Notes under the pieces: generated by a model
Told to the model about the DNA's origin: nothing
The model's database searches: none
Seen by the model: the letters and a program-made list of their open reading frames with translations, nothing else
Position numbers and translations under genes: made by a program
In this document: in pieces, positions 6,382 through 10,904 of the stretch
Layout: the number at the start of each line of letters is the position of its first letter
How positions within the stretch are numbered: position 1 is the stretch's first letter
Assembly: GCA_002789895.1 (NCBI GenBank)
Contig: PFUC01000080.1
Span: 1-12,367 of the forward strand
Direction: 5' to 3'
DNA length: 12,367 nt
Source: Candidatus Collierbacteria bacterium CG_4_9_14_3_um_filter_43_16
Lineage (GTDB): Bacteria; Patescibacteriota; Microgenomatia; UBA1400; MFAQ01

Positions 6382-6438
6382 TAAAATATAGGATAGCACG
6401 CTGATATTCATACTCATCAAATTCTTGTTCTAGGAGGT
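6382..6438 (+). promoter_or_regulatory. Possible -10 box and strong ribosome site of the Nudix-tail gene
   Basis: TAAAAT at 6382-6387 is a possible -10 box without a recognisable -35. AGGAGGT at 6432-6438 is a full Shine-Dalgarno, four bases before ATG 6443, and fixes that start. The leader would be about 50 bases. Confidence 0.45.
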
Positions 6439-6442
6439 ATTA

Positions 6443-6742
6443 ATGAAGAAATTGACATATTTACGAAGTAAACATGCGGATAAGATGGTGGCCGCATTTG
6501 GGAAAGGTGGTTGGATTAGGTTTTTGCTGCGTACAATCACCCATGAAAACTTCTTGTACTACGCTCCCGTGTCCAGTTTAGGTGTGGATGGTTTGGTGGG
6601 CGGACTCAAAGATGAAGGTGAGAACATACAAAAGAATGTCATGTCGGTTGATGAAGCCCTGGAAATGGTACGGGTGGGGGAAATCGATGATGCCAAGACG
6701 ATCTTGGCCTTGCTTTGGTTGAAAGACCAAAGAAAGAAGTAG
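6443..6742 (+). CDS. Nudix-like C-terminal fragment without Nudix box
   Basis: The 99-residue protein has a C-terminal half (ENFLYYAPV at 35-43, then DEGENI, MSVDEALEMVRVGEI and DDAKTILALLWLK to residue 94) that strongly resembles the tail of ADP-ribose-pyrophosphatase-type Nudix hydrolases, where the same segment follows the catalytic part. The Nudix box itself (G-x5-E-x7-RE-x2-EE-x-G) is absent. The first ~34 residues, basic and with KGGWIRFLLRT, do not look like Nudix sequence. The gene has a full ribosome site and its own terminator, so it is probably expressed. It may be a decayed enzyme, or a protein that kept a dimerisation or ligand-binding part only. It lies divergent from nadC, which also lacks its catalytic core. 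The family call is by eye from the tail only. Confidence 0.6.
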   Translation: MKKLTYLRSKHADKMVAAFGKGGWIRFLLRTITHENFLYYAPVSSLGVDGLVGGLKDEGENIQKNVMSVDEALEMVRVGEIDDAKTILALLWLKDQRKK

Positions 6743-6748
6743 GCTTTT

Positions 6749-6785
6749 CCAGGTCAATGACAAAAGTCAAAGGCCTGGTTTTTTT
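6749..6785 (+). terminator. Terminator after the Nudix-tail gene
   Basis: CCAGG (6749-6753) pairs with CCTGG (6774-6778), enclosing an inner hairpin TGAC-AAAA-GTCA, and is followed by seven T (6779-6785). It begins seven bases after the stop codon. Confidence 0.85.
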
Positions 6786-6841
6786 GTGCCAAAACGAGAG
6801 TAGAATATTTTGAAGATCTTTGAAAACAGGAGGTGAGAGTA

Positions 6842-7153
6842 TTGAAGCCCCCCGATGGAGTGGATTCTGATGCGCGTGGTAAAGAGTCATGTAAAACTGT
6901 GAGCCATGTCTTTATGCAATGCACTTGGGTGATTGGTTTGCGAGAGACGGAGCAAAACGGTAAAGATGATGTGAATGGCTATGATATGTTTGTCAATGTT
7001 AACAAGCCTTTTTTGAAAACAATCAAAATGAGTGAGAAGGAATCCCTTAATTGTTTCAATAGTTTTGGTGACAAGACAGCTGTAGAAGCATATAAGCGAA
7101 ATAAAACCCAATTATTAAATTTTTGGTATGGTTCTCGTCTACCTCCCAAATAA
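6842..7153 (+). CDS. Hypothetical protein of 103 residues
   Basis: I do not recognise this protein. It is hydrophilic, with no membrane segment, signal peptide or metal knuckle. Scattered cysteines (in ESCKTV, MQCTW and LNCFN) form no CxxC pair, and the basic C-terminal end has the aromatic NFWYGSR. The TTG at 6842 is the likely start because AGGAGGT (6828-6834) lies seven bases upstream; an in-frame GTG at 6833 overlaps that ribosome site and can be excluded. A terminator lies before it at 6749-6785 and one after it at 7174-7198, so it is a single-gene unit. The opposite strand of this stretch is also partly open, but lacks a ribosome site. Confidence 0.6.
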   Translation: MKPPDGVDSDARGKESCKTVSHVFMQCTWVIGLRETEQNGKDDVNGYDMFVNVNKPFLKTIKMSEKESLNCFNSFGDKTAVEAYKRNKTQLLNFWYGSRLPPK

Positions 7154-7173
7154 CCAGAATATTTGACTTGGCG

Positions 7174-7198
7174 ATTCCGTCTTAATTGGCGGGATTTT
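7174..7198 (+). terminator. Terminator after the 103-residue gene
   Basis: ATTCCGTC (7174-7181) pairs with GGCGGGAT (7188-7195), with two G-U pairs, around a six-base loop, then TTTTATTT. It is weaker than the others because of the wobble pairs and the broken T tract. Confidence 0.65.
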
Positions 7199-7246
7199 AT
7201 TTGATAATAGACGCTCAGGTATACTGTTATTTATACTTATATAAAT

Positions 7247-7459
7247 ATGAAACAAAATGTTAAGTCTACTGCGCAAATGGTCTTTGGAGTTCTTTTTATC
7301 GTCTTCGGCGTTGCTGGTATGATTCTGCCGGTTCTACCAGGTTGGTGGGTGGCACTTATTGGACTGCAGTTACTTGGTTGGACTATGGTGATTGATCGAC
7401 ACAAACCATGGCGCAAGATAATTAGTTTCAAACACAAGTCTCGGGATCGAGCTAGGTAA
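7247..7459 (+). CDS. Small two-helix membrane protein with PGW motif
   Basis: The 70-residue protein has two hydrophobic helices (about 10-29 and 34-49) separated by LPGWW (30-34), and a strongly basic tail from residue 51 (RHKPWRKIISFKHKSRDRAR) that should lie in the cytoplasm. The helix-LPGW-helix layout resembles small PGPGW-type membrane proteins of unknown function. TATACT at 7232-7237 ends nine bases before the ATG, again leaving almost no leader, and no ribosome site is seen. A single CTCAGGTA, the half-site of the 71-bp promoter repeats further right, lies at 7214-7221. Function is unknown. Confidence 0.7.
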   Translation: MKQNVKSTAQMVFGVLFIVFGVAGMILPVLPGWWVALIGLQLLGWTMVIDRHKPWRKIISFKHKSRDRAR

Positions 7460-7473
7460 GGTAAAATGGGCTC

Positions 7474-7572
7474 ATGGGATTAAAGATTGGGATAGTCGAA
7501 GTACTATTCTCCATATTGAACTTGTTGTGTGTTTTTGCTCAGGTAAAACTCAAGTACAGAATTATAAGATAA
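7474..7572 (+). other. Short leaderless ORF, possible ychF 5' remnant
   Basis: A 32-codon frame begins six bases after TAAAAT (7462-7467). Its first residues, MGLKIGIV, match the N-terminus typical of YchF-family GTPases, but the P-loop that should follow at once is missing and the rest (EVLFSILNLLC) is unrelated. Its 3' half runs into the 71-bp promoter repeat, so it is probably not a working gene. It could be a remnant or chance; eight residues are weak evidence. Confidence 0.2.
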
Positions 7573-7608
7573 GCTATCATTTTCTCATCATCGAACGTTT
7601 ACATTCAA
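7538..7608 (+). repeat. 71-bp promoter repeat, copy A
   Basis: Parts in order: 11-bp direct repeats CTCAGGTAAAA (7538-7548) and CTCAAGTACAG (7549-7559), 15 bases with TATAAGATAAGC, a -10-like TATCAT (7575-7580), a leader with CGAACG (7592-7597) and ACATTCAA (7601-7608). It is followed at once by AAGGAG (7610-7615). About 62 of 71 bases match copies B and C, with no gaps. The layout suggests an activator-dependent promoter plus 5' leader reading to the right. Confidence 0.85.
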
Positions 7609-7623
7609 GAAGGAGATGAAGAT

Positions 7624-7695
7624 ATGAAAAGACGTTGCCACGGCCCATTAGTCGTGGTTTTTCTTGATATTCATTTTTTCAGGAGGTACTTTTGA
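7624..7695 (+). CDS. Possible 23-residue leader peptide
   Basis: An ATG eight bases after AAGGAG (7610-7615) opens a 23-codon frame, MKRRCHGPLVVVFLDIHFF followed by RRYF. It runs straight through a terminator-like hairpin and ends in TGA, overlapping by four bases (TTGA) the TTG start of the next gene. It occupies the place where copies B and C of the promoter have their real genes. A ribosome on this frame would cover the hairpin and deliver translation to the next gene, as in attenuation. Alternatively it is the leftover start of a deleted gene. No run of one amino acid suggests what it might sense. Confidence 0.35.
   Translation: MKRRCHGPLVVVFLDIHFFRRYF
7631..7662 (+). terminator. Terminator-like hairpin between promoter A and its gene
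   Basis: CCACGGC (7638-7644) pairs with GTCGTGG (7651-7657), one G-U pair, around CCATTA, then five T (7658-7662). The first 14 bases, GACGTTGCCACGGC, are identical to the start of the minus-strand terminator at 9272-9305. It lies between promoter copy A and the 7692 gene, so it could act as an attenuator. Confidence 0.65.
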
Positions 7696-8129
7696 AAACA
7701 CATTTCTCGCCGATGCTTATAAGCACCTATCTATTTGTTTTTGTCCTGGTTTTGTCGCTCATGATCTCAAGAAGTACAAGTCACACCATCGGACTCCCAA
7801 ACTGGGATACTTCCCATATGCCTGTTTTGTTAAAGCTTAGCCCCCATCGTCCCAGCTATCAGATTACTTATCGGACAACAGACCAAAGCTTTGCAACAAT
7901 TACTGTTGACCACCGGCGACTTAAAGGCCAATATACTTTTACGAGTACTGACGAAGAGATGCAAAGCTATCAGTTAAGCCATTGGGATGGTGTGTCTACT
8001 CCTCAGATATCGCTGGCTCCAGGATACCTTTTTGTTCATCTCAGAATTGAGTATCAAACCGTGTCTGGAGAGTACTCAGGCCAAGATGTTTGGATAAATG
8101 ATCTTGAGTCCGCAACATTCAAACCATAA
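7692..8129 (+). CDS. Membrane-anchored or secreted protein of 145 residues
   Basis: The TTG start at 7692 follows AGGAGGT (7681-7687) by four bases; the next in-frame ATG (7713) is too far from it. The N-terminus has a hydrophobic stretch (about 8-26, STYLFVFVLVLSLM) that is a signal peptide or single membrane anchor, with no lipobox. The rest, about 115 residues, is hydrophilic and beta-rich (SYQITYRTTDQSFATITVDH and similar strands), probably outside the membrane. I do not recognise the family. It is the gene served by promoter copy A, beyond a small ORF and a terminator-like hairpin. Like the products of copies B and C it belongs to the cell envelope, which supports one shared programme. 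Confidence 0.7.
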   Translation: MKTHFSPMLISTYLFVFVLVLSLMISRSTSHTIGLPNWDTSHMPVLLKLSPHRPSYQITYRTTDQSFATITVDHRRLKGQYTFTSTDEEMQSYQLSHWDGVSTPQISLAPGYLFVHLRIEYQTVSGEYSGQDVWINDLESATFKP

Positions 8130-8147
8130 TCTCATTTGGCTAGGTCG

Positions 8148-8194
8148 AAAAAAATATCCCCGGAAGAGAACTATGTTAGTTCTGTCCGGGGATA
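8148..8194 (-). terminator. Terminator of the lipoprotein gene
   Basis: Ten perfect pairs (TATCCCCGGA at 8155-8164 with TCCGGGGATA at 8185-8194) enclose a second six-pair hairpin (AGAACT with AGTTCT). On the minus strand a T tract follows closely (plus-strand A at 8148-8154). It lies just beyond the minus-strand stop at 8206 and may also stop plus-strand transcription from the 7692 gene. Confidence 0.9.
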
Positions 8195-8205
8195 ATTACT
8201 ATCTC

Positions 8206-9177
8206 TTACTTTATTGAATTAATGCAACCTTCAGGGATACTTAGAAGTACGTATGAGTAATCTGACGCGAATCCATTTCCCAAGATGGTGGTGGTGTATT
8301 GGGGTGGATAGCTTTTGCCCCACATGGGAACGACGGTCATCCTATCACTGGATCCACGCCACCCCGACCCTACTTGTTGAGAATCGTCGTATTGAATCTT
8401 CCAAGCGTCAACCGACACCACCGAAGACCAGGCAGGCTGACTTTCTCCATTGCAGGTTATCGGGTTTGGGTACTGAGGATGGTGAAAAATATCTGAGCTA
8501 TATTTGGCAACCATAAAGTTCCAATCTATAGTTGTCGTGGCCCACTCGTTTCCCGAATAAGCCACCGTTGGCATACTGATCTCATTCCAGTACAGTAGAT
8601 TTTTGGGGTTGACCAAGAATTCGCCTTCCAGACTGGCTTGGTTGTGACGTCGCTCAACGGCTTCTATTTCCTCTGGTTGCATAAGCTTGTGGTAATTGTC
8701 AACGTCTTCATACAGCCAGCCATTTACCACCAAAAGGCCACAAGGACCAACCGTCATGGAACCGCTGGCAAACTCAATGGCGTTTTCTTTCTGGAAGTCA
8801 CTGAATATGCCTAGTCCACTTCCTATCAGGTATAGCCATGAGTACGAGCTGGTACCGGGAGGGTCAATAATGTCCTCAACTGGGTGTTCAACAGCCAGCC
8901 ATTGGACACTATCCAGAAGGATCAATACTCGGTCATTAACTTCGAGAACGCCATTTTCACAGTCCATCTTGACGTTATCGAACCTTCCGGTAATTAGCCT
9001 TTCCGAATCAGGCTTTGGGAGCATAATAGCCGGTTCAATTGGTCCGCGCAACGAATAGCTGACACGTGGGTATACCAGAACGGTGGGTGGCTGAGTGGGA
9101 ACGGGTTCTGCTGCAGGTGTGGGACCACATGCAGACAGCGTTAGGGCAAGAACGACCAACAGGAAGAGTTTTTTCAT
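8206..9177 (-). CDS. Lipoprotein of 323 residues, unknown function
   Basis: The N-terminus is a textbook lipoprotein signal: MKK, a hydrophobic core, and the lipobox L14-S-A-C17, so C17 should be lipidated and the protein held on the outer face of the membrane. A proline/threonine-rich linker (18-34) follows. The remaining ~285 residues form a soluble, Trp/Tyr-rich domain with several cysteines (in MDCENG, GPCGLL, ITCNGE and EGCINS) that could form disulfides. No catalytic motif is recognised. AAGGAG (9185-9190) is seven bases before the ATG, and promoter copy B lies directly upstream. A strong terminator follows, so it is a one-gene unit. The opposite strand is also partly open, but the signal peptide, ribosome site and terminator fix the coding strand. 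Confidence 0.85.
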   Translation of the reverse strand: MKKLFLLVVLALTLSACGPTPAAEPVPTQPPTVLVYPRVSYSLRGPIEPAIMLPKPDSERLITGRFDNVKMDCENGVLEVNDRVLILLDSVQWLAVEHPVEDIIDPPGTSSYSWLYLIGSGLGIFSDFQKENAIEFASGSMTVGPCGLLVVNGWLYEDVDNYHKLMQPEEIEAVERRHNQASLEGEFLVNPKNLLYWNEISMPTVAYSGNEWATTTIDWNFMVAKYSSDIFHHPQYPNPITCNGESQPAWSSVVSVDAWKIQYDDSQQVGSGWRGSSDRMTVVPMWGKSYPPQYTTTILGNGFASDYSYVLLSIPEGCINSIK

Positions 9178-9195
9178 TTTAGAGCTCCTTTTTGT

Positions 9196-9266
9196 TTGAG
9201 TATCAAGGTTCGACGATGGGAGAATGATAGCTTATCTTATAGTTATTTACTTGAGTTTTACCTGAG
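9196..9266 (-). repeat. 71-bp promoter repeat, copy B
   Basis: Read on the minus strand: direct repeats CTCAGGTAAAA (9256-9266) and CTCAAGTAAAT (9245-9255), 15 bases, TATCAT (9224-9229), then leader with CGAACC and ending in ACTCAA. The lipoprotein ribosome site follows six bases later. About 63 of 71 bases match copy C and 61 match copy A. Confidence 0.85.
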
Positions 9267-9271
9267 GATCC

Positions 9272-9305
9272 AAAAAAGCCACGACTCTAAGGCCGTGGCA
9301 ACGTC
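9272..9305 (-). terminator. Terminator of the two-gene membrane-protein unit
   Basis: On the minus strand GCCACGGC and GTCGTGGC form eight pairs around a six-base loop, followed by six T (plus-strand A at 9272-9277). It follows the small membrane ORF by about 14 bases and precedes promoter copy B by five. It is related to the hairpin at 7631-7662. Confidence 0.9.
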
Positions 9306-9318
9306 ATCGATATTCTCG

Positions 9319-9447
9319 TTAGAATATGAGACAAATGAGGGTGTAAATATATGGGACGACAAGAAGCATACCCAAACAAATAACTACTCCTGTGATAAGG
9401 GCACATGCCCACACAACAACTTCCTTAAGTTTGTGAAAACTATTCAT
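9319..9447 (-). CDS. Small single-helix membrane protein of 42 residues
   Basis: The ATG at 9447 overlaps the stop of the preceding membrane gene by eight bases (ATGAATAG). The peptide starts MNSFHKLKEVVVW and continues with a long hydrophobic stretch (about 10-42, for example LITGVVICLGMLLVV), enough for one membrane helix or a tight hairpin. Its end lies 14 bases before a strong terminator on the same strand, which places it inside the transcript of promoter copy C. No strong ribosome site is seen, so it would rely on coupling to the upstream gene. Function is unknown. The basic N-terminus and uninterrupted hydrophobicity make chance less likely, but it is short. Confidence 0.55.
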   Translation of the reverse strand: MNSFHKLKEVVVWACALITGVVICLGMLLVVPYIYTLICLIF

Positions 9448-9691
9448 CAGAAGCTTCTCTCTTTGAAACCATACACTCCACACCAAAAAATATTGCCAGG
9501 GCTACGACCAAAAACTCAAGGGACAATATCCCCGAGATACCTAGGCATCCTTTCGCCAGGAATATTAAGGAACAAACAAGTGCCATAATACCCGCAGGAA
9601 GGACAAGGAAGTAGTTTGCGAGGTACTGGATCATAGGAGTCCACACGACAGGTGATTCTTTCCAAAGCCAGGCATCAATTTGTTTTTTCAT
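9440..9691 (-). CDS. Small two-helix membrane protein of 83 residues
   Basis: The protein has an amphipathic N-terminal segment with four tryptophans or nearby aromatics (MKKQIDAWLWKESPVVW), then two membrane helices (about 26-46, FLVLPAGIMALVCSLIFLA, and 51-71, with EFLVVALAIFFGV) and a short charged tail. I do not recognise a family; size and layout recall holin-like or regulatory small membrane proteins, but nothing specific supports that. AAGGAG (9695-9700) stands just three bases before the ATG at 9691, and promoter copy C lies directly upstream. It is divergent from the winged-helix regulator gene, 106 bases away, and is probably its nearest target. Confidence 0.75.
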   Translation of the reverse strand: MKKQIDAWLWKESPVVWTPMIQYLANYFLVLPAGIMALVCSLIFLAKGCLGISGILSLEFLVVALAIFFGVECMVSKREASDE

Positions 9692-9703
9692 TTTCTCCTT
9701 TGA

Positions 9704-9774
9704 TTGAATGTGAACGTTCGGCGATGAGAGGATAATAGCTTATCTTATAGTTATTTACTTGAGTTTTACCTGAG
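9704..9774 (-). repeat. 71-bp promoter repeat, copy C, in the divergent regulator region
   Basis: Read on the minus strand: direct repeats CTCAGGTAAAA (9764-9774) and CTCAAGTAAAT (9753-9763), 15 bases, TATTAT (9732-9737), CGAACG (9715-9720) and ACATTCAA (9704-9711), then AAGGAG. Its direct repeat ends 12 bases before the -10 box of the divergent regulator gene, so one bound protein could act on both promoters. Confidence 0.85.
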
Positions 9775-9783
9775 GTTCGAACG

Positions 9784-9792
9784 TGGTATAAA
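9784..9792 (+). promoter_or_regulatory. Extended -10 box of the regulator gene
   Basis: TGG-TATAAA (TATAAA at 9787-9792) ends five bases before GTG 9798 and eight before GTG 9801, predicting a leaderless transcript. The -35 position (9764-9769) falls inside the 11-bp direct repeat of copy C and is not consensus, as expected if the gene is controlled by whatever binds the repeat. Confidence 0.6.
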
Positions 9793-9797
9793 TAGGT

Positions 9798-10904
9798 GTG
9801 GTGATAGAGAAACAATATCAGCAGTTGGTAGGGCGATTGTTGGATCAGATAAAATCAGGCTTGGATACAAGCGTGATTGGAATGTATGACTGTGGTAAAA
9901 ACTATACTTTTGATTTAATACCGAAATTGATACCGGGGGTGCAAGCTATGAGTTTGCTGTATTTGGGATCGCTCGGGAGTACCAGAGAAGATTGGTGGAG
10001 AAGGTTAACGGAAGAATTGGGTAGTGATGAGGTTGGGGTTGGCTTGAGAAGACTGTTGAGTAAAGGAAAAGTGTGTTTGCTTATCAATCAAGGGTATATG
10101 GTCCTGATACCTGAAGATTTTTTGACTCTTTGGAAGGAATTGAAGGAGGAATTCGGGCAGCGTTTTTCTGTTGTCTTCTTTGCGAATACTCATATTTTGA
10201 ACGACCGGTACAAGAATCAGGATCATTATCATGACCTGGTACTAAAAGCAGAGAGATTGACGATCTTACCTCTTGATGGACAAGATACGGATATTACCTT
10301 GCACATGTACGAAGCAAGGTATGGAAGCCGGGTTAGGAAGGACTTGCGAGAGAGGATATCATCTGACTGTGGCGGTAACCCCGGAATCTTGAAATCGCTC
10401 TATATGCAGTATCTGGATGATAACTACATTGAAAATTGGAACGTGAGTGACAGCAGACTGGTGTATAGACTTGATAGGCTAACAAGAGAGTTGTCCGATA
10501 TGGAGAATAGAGTATTGGTTGGCCAGTCTCAGGATGACGAATCTCGGCTTTTTTTAAAGAAGTACGGTTACTTGACCGAGGATGGTGAATGTTTTGCCCC
10601 GGTTTTGAAACATTACTTAGAAATTGGTTCTCAGAAAGGTGCCGGTCTCTTGCTTGACGATTGTCTTTCGAAGCTTCTTACGGTTTCTGAGAAAAGAATC
10701 TATTTGCGATTAGGGAAAAATTTGAGCAAGATCTTGACCAGAGAGCAAATTGCAGAAGAGGTTTGGGGGAGCGATTGGTTTACAAAGTTTTCTGACTGGG
10801 CGCTGGATCAGTTGATGTCTCAACTTAGGAGGAAGCTAGCAAGTAAACAAGGATATGGAGAATTGATTACCAAACGAGGTGAGGGGTATTACTTAGAAAA
10901 ATGA
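9798..10904 (+). CDS. AAA-like protein with C-terminal PhoB-type winged helix (regulator)
   Basis: The 368-residue protein ends in a typical OmpR/PhoB winged-helix DNA-binding domain (about 291-368): LTVSEKRIYLRL, LTREQIAEEVWG (313-324), the recognition helix LDQLMSQLRRKL (336-347) and the wing ITKRGEGYYL (357-366). The first ~230 residues look like an AAA+/STAND module in decay: G28-MYDC-G33-K34-N35 has Asn where Walker A needs Ser/Thr, LLINQ (94-98) stands where Walker B needs acidic residues, FFANT (127-131) resembles sensor 1, and GGNPGILK (192-199) the lid. There is no receiver domain. It may sense a nucleotide or partner without hydrolysis. Start is GTG 9798 or 9801, just after a -10 box. 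Its stop overlaps the next gene (ATGA), and promoter copy C is divergent and adjacent. Confidence 0.82.
   Translation: MVIEKQYQQLVGRLLDQIKSGLDTSVIGMYDCGKNYTFDLIPKLIPGVQAMSLLYLGSLGSTREDWWRRLTEELGSDEVGVGLRRLLSKGKVCLLINQGYMVLIPEDFLTLWKELKEEFGQRFSVVFFANTHILNDRYKNQDHYHDLVLKAERLTILPLDGQDTDITLHMYEARYGSRVRKDLRERISSDCGGNPGILKSLYMQYLDDNYIENWNVSDSRLVYRLDRLTRELSDMENRVLVGQSQDDESRLFLKKYGYLTEDGECFAPVLKHYLEIGSQKGAGLLLDDCLSKLLTVSEKRIYLRLGKNLSKILTREQIAEEVWGSDWFTKFSDWALDQLMSQLRRKLASKQGYGELITKRGEGYYLEK

Noticed and set aside
4571..7693. Shared 13-mer AGGAGGTACTTTT at the starts of the zinc-ribbon and 145-residue genes
   Set aside because: Both are ribosome sites with a common consensus, and a few repeated 13-mers are expected by chance in a window this size.
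8253..9058. Plus-strand frames over the lipoprotein gene
   Set aside because: The minus strand has a lipobox signal peptide, ribosome site and terminator; the plus frames lack all of these.
9196..9588. Plus-strand frame of 130 codons starting in promoter copy B
   Set aside because: It crosses the repeat, a minus-strand terminator and two minus-strand membrane genes and has no ribosome site of its own.
7538..9774. The 71-bp repeats as a CRISPR array or insertion-sequence ends
   Set aside because: Copies are far apart, in both orientations, each tied to a gene start; no transposase, cas gene or regular spacer is present.
9775..9783. GGTTCGAAC-like string resembling a tRNA T arm
   Set aside because: No acceptor, D or anticodon stems can be paired around it; it belongs to the edge of promoter copy C.
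2185..10904. Alternative genetic code with TGA read as glycine
   Set aside because: TGA is the natural stop in several ATGA overlaps (vapB/vapC, regulator/partner) and the proteins end at the expected lengths.
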